From positions 39,123 to 103,122 of the forward strand of contig NZ_AWNH01000021.1 in the NCBI RefSeq assembly GCF_000482245.1: DNA of 64,000 nucleotides, in the 5' to 3' direction. The position numbers and the translations under genes are program-made. Origin of the DNA: Leptolyngbya sp. Heron Island J (GTDB lineage Bacteria; Cyanobacteriota; Cyanobacteriia; Phormidesmidales; Phormidesmidaceae). The notes under the pieces were generated by a model, which was not told the DNA's origin, searched no databases, and was given only the letters and a program-made list of their open reading frames with translations. Position 1 is the first letter of the stretch. Every line of letters starts with the position of its first letter. Below are positions 28,525 to 36,977 of this stretch, one piece after another.

Positions 28525-29253
28525 GTGAAGTGGGCAATCCTAAGCGGCATCGAAGGTAATCTAACGGCCTATGAGGCGGTGTTGAAGGATATACGGCGGC
28601 AGTCGGTGAGCGATCTCTACATCCTGGGGGATGTAATTGGCCTGGAGGGAGAGAATGAGGCAGTGATTCAACGTCTGCAGTCCCCTCGACCGGGCGAGTT
28701 AGTGCCCCAGGTGTGTGTGGGCTGGTGGGAAGAACAGTGTTTTAGTTTGCACGGAGTCAGCGGCCTGCAAAATGCGCCAGAGCTGATGGAGAAGTATGGC
28801 GGTGATGGGGTTAAAACTCTGTGGGAATCGGTGTCACGGGAGTCGGTGCGGTGGTTGCGATCGCAACACTTTGGCTTTCATGAACTCGACTGTTTACTGA
28901 TCCACGGCAGCACCGTCAGCTATGCCGATGAACTTACCCCTGACACACCTGCAATTCAGCTTTGCGATCGCCTGATTCGGGCCGATGCTAACTATCTCTT
29001 TTGTGGCCGCTCAGGTCTCACCTTTGAATGCTGGGTCACCCCGGTGGAGCTACGTTCGACCGTGACCACCTTGGACGGTGTGCAAGACCCTCAGGGTTAT
29101 GGTAAGACACCTCGCCAAGTTGTTGGCGTCGGTTCAGTAGGTCGGATTCCTGGCAAGTCTACTTATACATTATTCAGCCCGGAGAATGGTCAACTCTCTT
29201 TTAGAACCGTGAACTACGGCAAGACAAAAGGTTTTGGTGCAACAAAAAGATAA
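28525..29253 (+). CDS. Metallophosphoesterase-fold protein lacking metal ligands
   Basis: A 242-residue paralogue of the preceding protein, starting at a GTG preceded by GGGGAGATAA. Almost all metal ligands are gone: SDIHGN reads SGIEGN, GNHD reads GWWEE (66-70) and GHTH reads GRSG (161-164); only the GD of LGDVIG and the His of IHGS remain. It cannot be a normal metallophosphoesterase. The shared tryptophan in GCWDE and GWWEE suggests that the two paralogues diverged together, perhaps as subunits of one complex. It ends two bases from the convergent CDF gene. Confidence 0.7.
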   Translation: MKWAILSGIEGNLTAYEAVLKDIRRQSVSDLYILGDVIGLEGENEAVIQRLQSPRPGELVPQVCVGWWEEQCFSLHGVSGLQNAPELMEKYGGDGVKTLWESVSRESVRWLRSQHFGFHELDCLLIHGSTVSYADELTPDTPAIQLCDRLIRADANYLFCGRSGLTFECWVTPVELRSTVTTLDGVQDPQGYGKTPRQVVGVGSVGRIPGKSTYTLFSPENGQLSFRTVNYGKTKGFGATKR

Positions 29254-29255
29254 CG

Positions 29256-29885
29256 TTACGCCTGTTGTAGCTCTTTCCAAGACTGGGAAAGTACTTTCCC
29301 AGCTGATTTTGCAAAGACAACAGTTAACAACAATCCAACCGCTAGATCGGGCAAGATAGAGTGTGTGAGTAACACTAAGACAGCTGCAGCCAAAACAGAC
29401 GTGTTAGCAATAATGTCATTGCGAGAACATAGCCACACCGATGACATGTTTAAATTGTCGTTGCGATGCCGGGTCAGCAGCAACAAACACAACAGGTTTG
29501 CCAGTAGTGCCAACACGCCTACTACCCCCATGATGGACCCTTCGGGACTAGCACCCGCAAATAGCTGATAGCTGGCTCTGGCAAATACGGCAATGGCAAA
29601 CAAAAACATGATCAGGCCCTTAAGCAGCGCTGCACCGGCCTGAGCTTTAGCGCTTTTATGAATCACATACAAACTACTGGCATACACCAGGGCATCCCCC
29701 AGCATATCCAACGAATCCCCAGTTAATGACAGCGAAGCCGCTCGAATGCCCGCCCCAAATTCGACGACAAACATCACAGCATTGATCCACAACACCGACC
29801 AAAGCACCTTTGCCTGCCGTTCTTTGAGCTTAGACACTTCGCAAGCCTTGGCCTGACAGCAATCATCAGCCATGTCGACCTCCAA
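29256..29885 (-). CDS. CDF-type cation transporter, membrane domain only
   Basis: A 209-residue protein with five to six hydrophobic segments, the size of the short cation-diffusion-facilitator relatives that lack the cytoplasmic C-terminal domain. The second helix carries GDSLDMLGDALV with D60 and D64 spaced as in the CDF metal site, and the fifth carries SRNDIIANTSV with D157 and N161. The N-terminus DDCCQAKACE offers three cysteines for metal. A second ATG four codons in is equally possible. Three operator-like repeats precede it and an ArsR-family gene lies upstream in the same direction, so it is probably a metal-induced exporter. Confidence 0.75.
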   Translation of the reverse strand: MEVDMADDCCQAKACEVSKLKERQAKVLWSVLWINAVMFVVEFGAGIRAASLSLTGDSLDMLGDALVYASSLYVIHKSAKAQAGAALLKGLIMFLFAIAVFARASYQLFAGASPEGSIMGVVGVLALLANLLCLLLLTRHRNDNLNMSSVWLCSRNDIIANTSVLAAAVLVLLTHSILPDLAVGLLLTVVFAKSAGKVLSQSWKELQQA

Positions 29886-29906
29886 GATTCAAACAATCAT
29901 TCAAAT

Positions 29907-30013
29907 ATTCAAACTAGCATTAGAATGTTCATCAAAACAGTTGCTCAAACATTCAAACTAGTATTAGAACGTTATCACAAAAAGGACATCATTCAAGTCA
30001 TCATTAGAATGAC
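29907..30013. promoter_or_regulatory. Three operator-like repeats upstream of the CDF gene
   Basis: The pattern ATTCAA-N6-ATTAGAAYG occurs at 29907, 29951 and 29991, about 44 and 40 bases apart (near four helical turns). Each is an imperfect dyad (CATTCAAAC with the inverse of ATTAGAACG). They fill the gap between the ArsR-family gene and the CDF gene and are best read as binding sites of that sensor. Confidence 0.6.
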
Positions 30014-30022
30014 TACAACGCT

Positions 30023-30400
30023 CTAATCAACCAGTTGTTTTAGTGCATAGCAGAGAATGTCAGCCACCCGTGGGTCCTTGAGGGAGTAGTAAGCCAATTT
30101 ACCGTCATTGCGGTACTTCAAAATACTGAGGTCGCGCAGCTTCCGCAGGTGGTGGGATGCGGTTGCAACCTTGATTTTTAGTAGGGAAGCCACATCACAG
30201 ACGCACAGCTCCTCACCGTTGCGTAAAGCGTACAGAATCTTTAGCCGAGACCGATCGGCCAGGGCACCAAACAGAATTTGGGCGGATTCCAACAGGTCGT
30301 CGCCGGGAAGTATCTGACCGATCTGATGAACTAACTCTTCGTTGAAGCAACGGACTTGGCAGACATCACTGGGTTTGGTCACAGATTTTGCAGGGTTCAT
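30023..30400 (-). CDS. ArsR/SmtB-family metal-sensing repressor
   Basis: A 125-residue winged-helix repressor. The alpha-3 metal site is ELCVCDV with Cys66 and Cys68, and the N-terminal arm adds Cys14 and Cys18 (DVCQVRC), the four-cysteine alpha3N layout of CadC, AztR and BxmR that senses cadmium, lead or zinc. The alpha-5 zinc site of SmtB is absent, since that helix reads DPRVADILCYALKQL. The recognition helix is KVATASHHLRKLRD. It probably represses the downstream CDF gene through the three repeats between them and is released by excess metal. Confidence 0.85.
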   Translation of the reverse strand: MNPAKSVTKPSDVCQVRCFNEELVHQIGQILPGDDLLESAQILFGALADRSRLKILYALRNGEELCVCDVASLLKIKVATASHHLRKLRDLSILKYRNDGKLAYYSLKDPRVADILCYALKQLVD

Positions 30401-30501
30401 CAGGTACTATAGATCCATTCTACTGATCTATGACTGGTCACACATCAATCTCCATCGCCCTTAAAAAGTTAATAAAGGGTAACGACTCAACGTTTTGGCA
30501 G

Positions 30502-30522
30502 CAAGAATGATTATCATTCTTG
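30502..30522. promoter_or_regulatory. Zur operator 3
   Basis: A perfect 10+1+10 dyad, centre AATGATTATCATT, flanked as AAGAATGATTATCATTCTT. It lies between the ArsR-family gene and the alpha/beta-hydrolase gene, and likely controls the latter with the CobW gene behind it. Confidence 0.8.
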
Positions 30523-30587
30523 TGTAATTATAACCAGGTAACAATGCAAGTATCCTGGCAATGGTCCCGGAGAAAAGGCGAAGCACG

Positions 30588-31517
30588 ATGACGGTCAGTC
30601 CCCATCAAGAACTAACACGCCCTACCCCTATGGGTGGACAGGTGCAGCACTATGACTGGACCTATCAGGGGCAAACCGTAACTATCGCCTACGAAACCTT
30701 GGGGACAGGGCCAACGGTGTTGCTACTACCCGCGTTTAGCACCGTTTCAACACGGGCAGAACTGGCCCAAATTGCTCAGGTGCTGGCATCCCAATTTCGG
30801 GTGATAGCCCTGGACTGGTTAGGGTTTGGTGATTCCGAGCGGCCTGCTTTTACCTACGAGCGACCGCTCTATCAGACATTACTCAAGGACTTTGTGCAAA
30901 ACTGCTGTCCAGAGCCAGCGGGGATTTTGGCAGCAGGCCATGGGGCGGGGTACGCCCTCCATCTGGCTCAGAGCCAACTGCCCCAGAAACAGATAAGCAC
31001 TCGGTTACTGCTAGTGGCTCCCACCTGGAAAGGTCCCTTACGGGCCATGGGGGCACCGAGTTGGTTAGCCAGTGGTCTGCGAAACTTGGTGGGGTTGCCG
31101 CTCGTTGGTTCTGCCCTCTATGGCGCAAATACCCACCCAGCCTTCCTCAAATGGATGTATCAGCGCCATGTGTTTGTGGATCAGGCGCGGCTGACCCCTG
31201 CCTTTATTCAGCAACGCCACCGCATTACCCAGCAACCGGGAGCCCGATTTGCACCTGCAGCCTTTGTGACAGCAGCCCTAGATCCAATGAGAGATCGCAC
31301 CGAATGGCTCCAGATCGCAACGGCGGTCACGGCGGACCCAAATAATTCTGTGCGGGTGATCCTGGCGGACCAGGCACCCCCCCAGTCCAAGGCTGAAATG
31401 CAGGCGCTGTCAGAACTCCCTGGCATCCAGTCCGACCATCTACCCGGTTCGCTGGGGCTATACGAAGAGTACGGTGCTGAGGTGGGTGCGATCGCGCTTG
31501 CCCACTTTCAAGCATAG
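30588..31517 (+). CDS. Alpha/beta-hydrolase-fold protein with a missing catalytic triad
   Basis: A 309-residue protein starting at the ATG preceded by GGAGAAAAGG; an ATG 27 bases upstream lacks a ribosome site. The fold is clear (VLLLPAFSTVSTRAEL, VIALDWLGFGDSERP), but the nucleophile elbow reads AAGHGAGYA, with Gly119 where Ser is needed, and the C-terminal region PGSLGLYEE lacks the catalytic histidine. Hydrolysis by the usual mechanism is not possible. It sits behind a perfect Zur operator and 26 bases before a CobW gene, so a binding or scaffold role in zinc supply is the likeliest idea. Confidence 0.75.
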   Translation: MTVSPHQELTRPTPMGGQVQHYDWTYQGQTVTIAYETLGTGPTVLLLPAFSTVSTRAELAQIAQVLASQFRVIALDWLGFGDSERPAFTYERPLYQTLLKDFVQNCCPEPAGILAAGHGAGYALHLAQSQLPQKQISTRLLLVAPTWKGPLRAMGAPSWLASGLRNLVGLPLVGSALYGANTHPAFLKWMYQRHVFVDQARLTPAFIQQRHRITQQPGARFAPAAFVTAALDPMRDRTEWLQIATAVTADPNNSVRVILADQAPPQSKAEMQALSELPGIQSDHLPGSLGLYEEYGAEVGAIALAHFQA

Positions 31518-31543
31518 ACAAACACCATTCAAGGAGACTACTC

Positions 31544-32518
31544 ATGGTAACCGACAACATTTACAACACCGTACCCGTCACCGTTTTAACTGGCTATTTA
31601 GGCGCAGGTAAAACCACCTTATTAAATCGCATCCTTACCCATGAACATGGCAAAAAAGTTGCAGTAATCGTCAACGAATTTGGCGAAGTCGGCATCGACA
31701 ATCAGCTAGTGGTGGATGCCGATGAAGAAGTATTTGAAATGAACAACGGCTGTATCTGTTGCACCGTGCGGGGTGACCTGATTCGCATCATTGGCAATCT
31801 GATGAAGCGTCGCGACAAGTTTGACCATCTGGTGATTGAAACCACCGGATTAGCAGACCCGGCTCCGGTAATTCAAACCTTCTTTGTGGATGATGAAGTG
31901 CAGCTGCAAACCCGTCTGGATGCAGTGGTAACAGTGGTAGATACTCGCCATATCTGGCAGCATTGGGAAGCCGAAGAAGCTGTAGAGCAAATTGCCTTTG
32001 CCGATGTTATTTTGCTTAATAAGATTGACCTGGTTACAGAAGAGGAATTAACAAAACTGGAAGAGCGGATTCGGGGGATGAATGCCCTGGCCAAAATCCA
32101 TCGCACCCGTGATGCCCAAATTGAAATGGATGCCCTCCTCGGCGTTAGTGCCTTTGACCTGAATAATGCCCTACAAATCGACCCAGATTTTCTCGATGAA
32201 ACCGCCCATGAGCACGACGAAACCGTGGGTTCCATTGCCCTGGTAGAGTCAGGAGAACTCGATGGCGACAAACTTAACGCCTGGATGGGAGAGCTACTGC
32301 GGGACCACGGACCCGATATTTTTCGCATGAAGGGCATTCTCAACATGGCCGGGGAAGACAATCGATTTGTCTTTCAGGGGGTACACATGTTGTTTGATGG
32401 TCGCCAGGACCGCCCCTGGAAACCCGATGAATCTCGTAAAAACGAACTGGTGTTTATCGGTCGTAACCTGGAGCAGCTGAATCTAAGCGAGCGCTTTCGC
32501 GATTGTTTGGTGAGCTAG
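31544..32518 (+). CDS. CobW/G3E-family GTPase, putative zinc metallochaperone
   Basis: A 324-residue COG0523 GTPase. Walker A is GYLGAGKTT (17-25), the metal-binding CxCC is GCICC with Cys70, 72 and 73, Walker B-like VIETTGLADP, and the guanine motif NKID. The C-terminal CobW domain includes IFRMKGILNMAG and FIGRNLEQLNLS. It also has a histidine- and acid-rich stretch ETAHEHDET. Zur-controlled members of this family pass zinc to client proteins when zinc is scarce; the operator upstream of the preceding gene fits that role. Confidence 0.9.
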   Translation: MVTDNIYNTVPVTVLTGYLGAGKTTLLNRILTHEHGKKVAVIVNEFGEVGIDNQLVVDADEEVFEMNNGCICCTVRGDLIRIIGNLMKRRDKFDHLVIETTGLADPAPVIQTFFVDDEVQLQTRLDAVVTVVDTRHIWQHWEAEEAVEQIAFADVILLNKIDLVTEEELTKLEERIRGMNALAKIHRTRDAQIEMDALLGVSAFDLNNALQIDPDFLDETAHEHDETVGSIALVESGELDGDKLNAWMGELLRDHGPDIFRMKGILNMAGEDNRFVFQGVHMLFDGRQDRPWKPDESRKNELVFIGRNLEQLNLSERFRDCLVS

Positions 32519-32726
32519 TGATAAGTAGGTATCGTAATTAATTCCAAAATGCTGGAGGCCCCCTTTTATGGAAGTATCAGAGTCTTCCTAATTAGGCCAA
32601 CTGGGGTTTCTCAAATTCTGAGGGACTTTGAGTCCTGGAGCCCCTAGGATTGGCAGGGATGATTCTCTAATAAAAAAATCTATGATCGAGCGACTGTCAA
32701 GAAGGCTCAATGTTGTCCAGGCCCTC

Positions 32727-32749
32727 AAGCCCCCAACATTTGGGGGCTT
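32727..32749 (+). terminator. Terminator-like hairpin downstream of CobW
   Basis: AAGCCCCCA pairs with TGGGGGCTT across a five-base loop and is followed by a short T-run. It lies 208 bases past the CobW stop. Confidence 0.6.
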
Positions 32750-32821
32750 TGATATGAGGTTCAAAAATCTCAAATGTGAGGAATGACTAGCTTTGGGTAT
32801 TTTCAGTTGAGTTCTGTCTCT

Positions 32822-32844
32822 AAAGCCCCCAGGATTGGGGGTTT
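32822..32844 (+). terminator. Second GC-rich hairpin upstream of the WD40 gene
   Basis: AAAGCCCCC and GGGGGTTT form a stem with one G-T pair and end in TTT. It duplicates part of the hairpin 95 bases upstream. Confidence 0.4.
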
Positions 32845-32918
32845 GGGGGCCTCCTTAAAGGTGTCACTTTCAAAGAAATATTGTGTAATCTATTTTGCCT
32901 GCCTGCGTATCTAAAACA

Positions 32919-33992
32919 ATGCTGAGAACAAAAAAGCATAAACAACCTGTACTCCAGCAGCTCTGGAACACCCATCTTTCCGACTATGTAACAGCCATTG
33001 CCTGGTCCCCCGATGGCACTCAACTCGCGGCTAGTTCTGGTGCAGGGGAGGTAGTACTCTACACACCTGCAACGGGTGACTCTCACTGCTTACAAAGCTC
33101 CCAGGGAGAGTCTGTGGATGCCTTAGCCATCTCCGCCGATGGTCAATTTTTAGCGGCTGGAGGGCAAGCAGGCACAGTGTGGATCTGGCAGATTGATGGT
33201 GATGTGCCCACATTGCTAAACACTCTGGAACATGCTCGTACCTGGATTGATCGGCTGCAATGGCACCCGAATTCTCCGGAACTGGCCTTTAGTTTTGGCC
33301 GCTATGTTCAGGTGTGGCATGCGGTTGATCAAACGGTTGTCACCACCTTAAATTTTGAAGATTCTTCTGTGTTAGATCTAGCCTGGCATCCTCAAGGGAC
33401 AGAGCTATCGCTGGGGGGTAACCAGAACATTAAAACCTGGAAGTACCATGACTGGGATGAGGACCCAGAGGTAAGAGAAGTGGGTGGGGCTAGCGTGGCG
33501 GTTGCCTGGTCGCCGGATGGTATCTACCTGGCTTCGGGCAACAATGATCGGTCGGTTTTGGTGTGGGCAAAAGATCATGCCGCTCCCTGGCGGATGCAGG
33601 GATTTCCTGGCAAAGTGCGGCAGTTGGCCTGGTCGAAACCGACGGTAAAGGGTGCGCCTCTGCTGGCATCGATAAGTGTTGAAGGGATTGTTGTGTGGAC
33701 AAAAGCGGCTGATCCAGCAGAGGGTTGGAAGCCTCAGGTGTTGGATGCCCATGAGGGAATGGTGCGGGCCATTTCGTTTCAGCCCGATACCCTATTATTG
33801 GCCACTGCCGCTGAGGATGGTTGTTTGTATTTGTGGCAGAAGGCCCGTCAGATTGCTCAAAGGTTGGAGGGTGCCTCCAGCGGGTTTTCGTGTCTAGCCT
33901 GGTCTGGGCAGGGCACAATGTTAGCCGCTGGTGGTAGTGGAGGGGAACTGTGGGTATGGACTGAAACGACTAAAGGAAAAGGGTTTAGGTAG
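32919..33992 (+). CDS. WD40-repeat protein
   Basis: A 357-residue protein made almost wholly of six to seven WD40 blades, with recurring units such as VTAIAWSPDGTQLAASSGAG, VAVAWSPDGIYLASGNN and ISFQPDTLLLATAAEDG. It starts at the ATG at 32919; a TTG eight codons upstream is possible. No catalytic domain or signal peptide is present, so it is a cytosolic scaffold. Its place between two CobW GTPases suggests that it assembles a metal-delivery complex, an inference from context. The second CobW gene follows after 66 bases. Confidence 0.85.
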   Translation: MLRTKKHKQPVLQQLWNTHLSDYVTAIAWSPDGTQLAASSGAGEVVLYTPATGDSHCLQSSQGESVDALAISADGQFLAAGGQAGTVWIWQIDGDVPTLLNTLEHARTWIDRLQWHPNSPELAFSFGRYVQVWHAVDQTVVTTLNFEDSSVLDLAWHPQGTELSLGGNQNIKTWKYHDWDEDPEVREVGGASVAVAWSPDGIYLASGNNDRSVLVWAKDHAAPWRMQGFPGKVRQLAWSKPTVKGAPLLASISVEGIVVWTKAADPAEGWKPQVLDAHEGMVRAISFQPDTLLLATAAEDGCLYLWQKARQIAQRLEGASSGFSCLAWSGQGTMLAAGGSGGELWVWTETTKGKGFR

Positions 33993-34058
33993 AACAACAG
34001 GTCAATCTTTTTCCAGTAGCATTCCACTTCCTCCCCTTCATACAGACACATCTATATT

Positions 34059-35027
34059 ATGAGCGTTATGGCTCCCACTCTTGATTTTCAGAAGCTTCCC
34101 GTGACGGTCATCACTGGCTTTTTAGGCAGTGGGAAAACAACGTTATTGAATCATATTCTCCAAAACTTTGAGGATTTTAAGGTAGCAGTTCTCGTGAATG
34201 AGTTTGGGGACATTAACATCGACAGCCAGTTCTTGATTGCGGTGGAAGAGGACATGATAGAACTCACCAATGGCTGTATTTGTTGCACCATCAACGATAA
34301 TCTGATGGATACAGTCTATCGTGTATTAGAACGGAGAGATCGCATTGATTATCTGGTGCTAGAAACCACGGGTGTCGCCGATCCGTTACCCATCATGCTC
34401 ACGTTTCTTGGCACAGAACTGAGAGACCTGACCCAGTTGGATGCCGTGATTACCTTAATCGATTCGGAAACCTTTGACCCCGACTTTCACTATGGAAGCA
34501 GTGCGGTGATGAGTCAAATTCTCTATGGCGATATTATTCTTCTGAACAAAATCGATCGAGTACCTGAACCTAAAGTTCAAAAGTTGAAACATCACATTCT
34601 TTCTATCAAGGACAAAGCCAGAATATTACAAGCAACCCATGGTCAGATTCCATTATCGTTGATTCTAAATGTTCAACTAACAGATACCGCTGTGGTCCAA
34701 AAGAATGCTTCTGCCGCCGATTCTTCCACCAAGCATCTCCAAAATGATGGGTTTATGGCTGTTTCATTTAAAGGCGATCGCCCCTTTGCCCTCAAAAAGT
34801 TTCAGCAATTTCTCGACTATCAGCTTCCTAATAATGTATTCCGGGCTAAAGGAATTATCTGGTTTGCAGAGAGTGAAAAGCGCCATCTGTTCCAACTCAG
34901 TGGGAGCCGATTCACGATAGATGACAGCGAATGGAAAACACCCCCAAAAACAGAAATGGTGTGGATTGGCCGTCAGTTAGATGTACTTTCGTTGATGCAA
35001 AAGTTGAATAACTGTATGACTCGATAA
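34059..35027 (+). CDS. CobW/G3E-family GTPase, second copy
   Basis: A 322-residue COG0523 GTPase with Walker A GFLGSGKTT (20-28), GCICC with Cys73, 75 and 76, LVLETTGVADP and the guanine motif NKID. The C-terminal domain contains VFRAKGIIWFAESEKRHLFQ and WIGRQLDVL. It is clearly related to the other CobW protein here but distinct in the linker, which lacks a histidine-rich stretch. The two chaperones may serve different clients, one perhaps the cysteinyl-tRNA synthetase encoded next to it. Confidence 0.9.
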   Translation: MSVMAPTLDFQKLPVTVITGFLGSGKTTLLNHILQNFEDFKVAVLVNEFGDINIDSQFLIAVEEDMIELTNGCICCTINDNLMDTVYRVLERRDRIDYLVLETTGVADPLPIMLTFLGTELRDLTQLDAVITLIDSETFDPDFHYGSSAVMSQILYGDIILLNKIDRVPEPKVQKLKHHILSIKDKARILQATHGQIPLSLILNVQLTDTAVVQKNASAADSSTKHLQNDGFMAVSFKGDRPFALKKFQQFLDYQLPNNVFRAKGIIWFAESEKRHLFQLSGSRFTIDDSEWKTPPKTEMVWIGRQLDVLSLMQKLNNCMTR

Positions 35028-35116
35028 CTGTCATCAGGATCAATGTCGGGTTCGACAAGTTTCCGCATCTAGAGAGTAAGGGGTGGGAATGTTTTGAACG
35101 TTCATGATAAACTGAG

Positions 35117-35132
35117 AACGATAATCATTATC
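35117..35132. promoter_or_regulatory. Zur operator 4 (cysS)
   Basis: AACGATAATCATT, part of GAGAACGATAATCATTATC, lies about 70 bases upstream of cysS. The GATAATCATTATC portion is a perfect 13-base dyad. Confidence 0.75.
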
Positions 35133-35201
35133 ATATAACTGGAAGTCTATCCTGATTCATTCCTGCGACTCCATCACTGTTTTTAGTTAACATCATTCTC
35201 C

Positions 35202-36692
35202 ATGAACCTCACCCTCCATAACACCCTGACAGGCCGGAAAGAGCCTTTTATCTCTATTCATCCGGAACGAGTGGTGATGTATTGCTGTGGTGTGACGGTA
35301 TATGACAATTGCCACCTGGGGCATGCTCGTTCGTACATGGTTTGGGATGTGCTGCGACGCTATTTGCAGTGGTGTGGATACACCGTGCGCTATGTGCAAA
35401 ATTTTACAGATATTGACGACAAGATTCTCAATCGTGCCAGTGTGGAAGGGATAACAATGCAGGAGGTGAGCAATCGCTACATTGCTGCCTATTTTCAAGA
35501 TATTCGCCGCCTCAATATTCTCGATGCTGATGACTATCCCCGTGTGACAGAGCATATCCCTGCCATTCATCAATTGATCCAGGCGCTAGAACAACAAGGA
35601 TACGCCTATGCGGTCGATGGCGATGTGTACTATAGCGTGCGGCAGTTCGCGGAGTATGGCAAGCTCTCTGGACGGAAGCTGGAGCAACTACAGGCGGGGG
35701 CAGGGGGACGAATTGCCCCGGATGCCCCGGACCAGAAGAAGCGCGATCCGTTTGATTTTGCTTTATGGAAATCGGCAAAACCGGGTGAACCCGCCTGGGA
35801 ATCGCCCTGGGGTATGGGACGACCCGGGTGGCACATTGAATGCTCGGCCATGATCCGGGCGCGATTGGGCGAAACCATTGATATTCATGGTGGTGGCGGT
35901 GATCTGGTGTTTCCCCACCATGAAAATGAGATTGCTCAGTCAGAAGCGCTGACGGGACAACCACTGGCTCGCTACTGGTTGCACAATGGCATGGTGACGG
36001 TGAATGGTGAGAAAATGTCGAAATCCCTGGGCAATTTCACCACGATCCGTGACCTGCTAGATGGTGTGTGGGCAGAATATCCGCAACCGGTAGACCCAAT
36101 GGCGGTGCGACTGTTTGTGCTGCAGGGGCACTATCGGAAACCGTTGGATTTTACAAAAGATGCGATCGCGGCTGCGGTCAACGGTTGGCAAACGCTAAAA
36201 GCCGGACTTCTCTTTGGCAACCATCATCGAGCAGCGTTGTCATGGCCAGTTGCCAGCCTCCAGTCTTCTCCTCAGGAACCCAACTCAGAAGACCCGTGGG
36301 TCGAACGGTTTCAAACCGCCATGGACGATGATCTGAATACATCGGGTGCTCTGGCAGTGCTGTTTGAGCTGGCCAAAGGGCTACAGCGAGAGGGGAATCG
36401 TCTGATGCATGAAGGGCAGACCCAATCCAGTCCAGAGATTCTCTGGCAGCAGTGGCAAACGTTGTTGCACCTGGCCCAGTTACTGGGGTTAGAGGCCAAA
36501 GCCGACAGTGATACTGATGCGGCAACGGGTGAATTGGATGAGGCTACGATCTCTGACCTGATCCAGCAGCGTCAAACGGCCCGACAACAGAGAGACTTTA
36601 TAACGGCAGATGATATTCGCGATCAGCTAGCGGCAGTGGGAGTTACGGTGGTTGACCAACCCGATGGAGCCGTCCGTTGGCATCAGCAGTAA
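35202..36692 (+). CDS. cysS: Cysteinyl-tRNA synthetase under a Zur operator
   Basis: A 496-residue class I synthetase charging tRNA-Cys. The HIGH motif is HLGH near residue 38, KMSKS occurs in GEKMSKSLGN, and the C-terminal anticodon domain includes RQQRDFITADDIRDQLAAVGV. The zinc site is kept: Cys29 in MYCCGVTVYD, Cys214 in WHIECSAM and the HHENE motif at 239-243. It is thus a zinc-dependent form that is nonetheless placed behind a Zur box, so it may be an extra copy made to keep cysteine charging going during zinc shortage. Whether another cysS exists cannot be seen here. Confidence 0.92.
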   Translation: MNLTLHNTLTGRKEPFISIHPERVVMYCCGVTVYDNCHLGHARSYMVWDVLRRYLQWCGYTVRYVQNFTDIDDKILNRASVEGITMQEVSNRYIAAYFQDIRRLNILDADDYPRVTEHIPAIHQLIQALEQQGYAYAVDGDVYYSVRQFAEYGKLSGRKLEQLQAGAGGRIAPDAPDQKKRDPFDFALWKSAKPGEPAWESPWGMGRPGWHIECSAMIRARLGETIDIHGGGGDLVFPHHENEIAQSEALTGQPLARYWLHNGMVTVNGEKMSKSLGNFTTIRDLLDGVWAEYPQPVDPMAVRLFVLQGHYRKPLDFTKDAIAAAVNGWQTLKAGLLFGNHHRAALSWPVASLQSSPQEPNSEDPWVERFQTAMDDDLNTSGALAVLFELAKGLQREGNRLMHEGQTQSSPEILWQQWQTLLHLAQLLGLEAKADSDTDAATGELDEATISDLIQQRQTARQQRDFITADDIRDQLAAVGVTVVDQPDGAVRWHQQ

Positions 36693-36720
36693 ATCAACGA
36701 TAGCGCCAACAGCCTCATTA

Positions 36721-36843
36721 TCAGATTATCAATTCGGGTTTCCAAGACGGCAGTTCAACTGCAAAGTCCTGGGCCAATCTCTGTAGCTGTTCAAGATCGT
36801 CTTGCAATTGATGTTCCCAGGAACGGGACACCTCCCAGAACAA
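36721..36843 (-). pseudogene. Short coding-like frame, possibly a gene remnant
   Basis: A 40-codon minus-strand frame with a TTG or GTG start reads as amphipathic, coding-like protein (LQDDLEQLQRLAQDFAVEL, then PSWKPELII and stop). It has no recognisable domain and no clear ribosome site, and an in-frame stop lies just upstream. It may be the tail of a lost gene or a small unrecognised protein. Confidence 0.3.
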
Positions 36844-36899
36844 TTGCTTTTAACACCAGCCATTTAGATTTCACATTTAGAATTTCCATAATTTTGATT

Positions 36900-36928
36900 C
36901 ACTTGAGAACAATAATCATTCTCAAGTG
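36900..36928. promoter_or_regulatory. Zur operator 5 (second znuA)
   Basis: AACAATAATCATT inside GAGAACAATAATCATTCTC, flanked by a further perfect dyad CACTTGAGAA / TTCTCAAGTG (36900-36909 and 36919-36928). It lies 50 bases before the second znuA. Confidence 0.75.
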
Positions 36929-36977
36929 AGCTATCATCACCTGTATTGCATCAAGTTGTTTTTGGGGGGTAGAACCA

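Larger units (their letters stand above)
32519..32918. other. Gene-free stretch with several GC-rich hairpins
   Basis: No gene is supported in these 400 bases. The stretch has a terminator at 32727-32749, a second hairpin at 32822-32844 and several short related words (CCCC, then TAGGATTGG or AGGATTGGGG), which look like dispersed cyanobacterial intergenic repeats. No Zur-type operator is seen before the WD40 gene. Confidence 0.5.
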
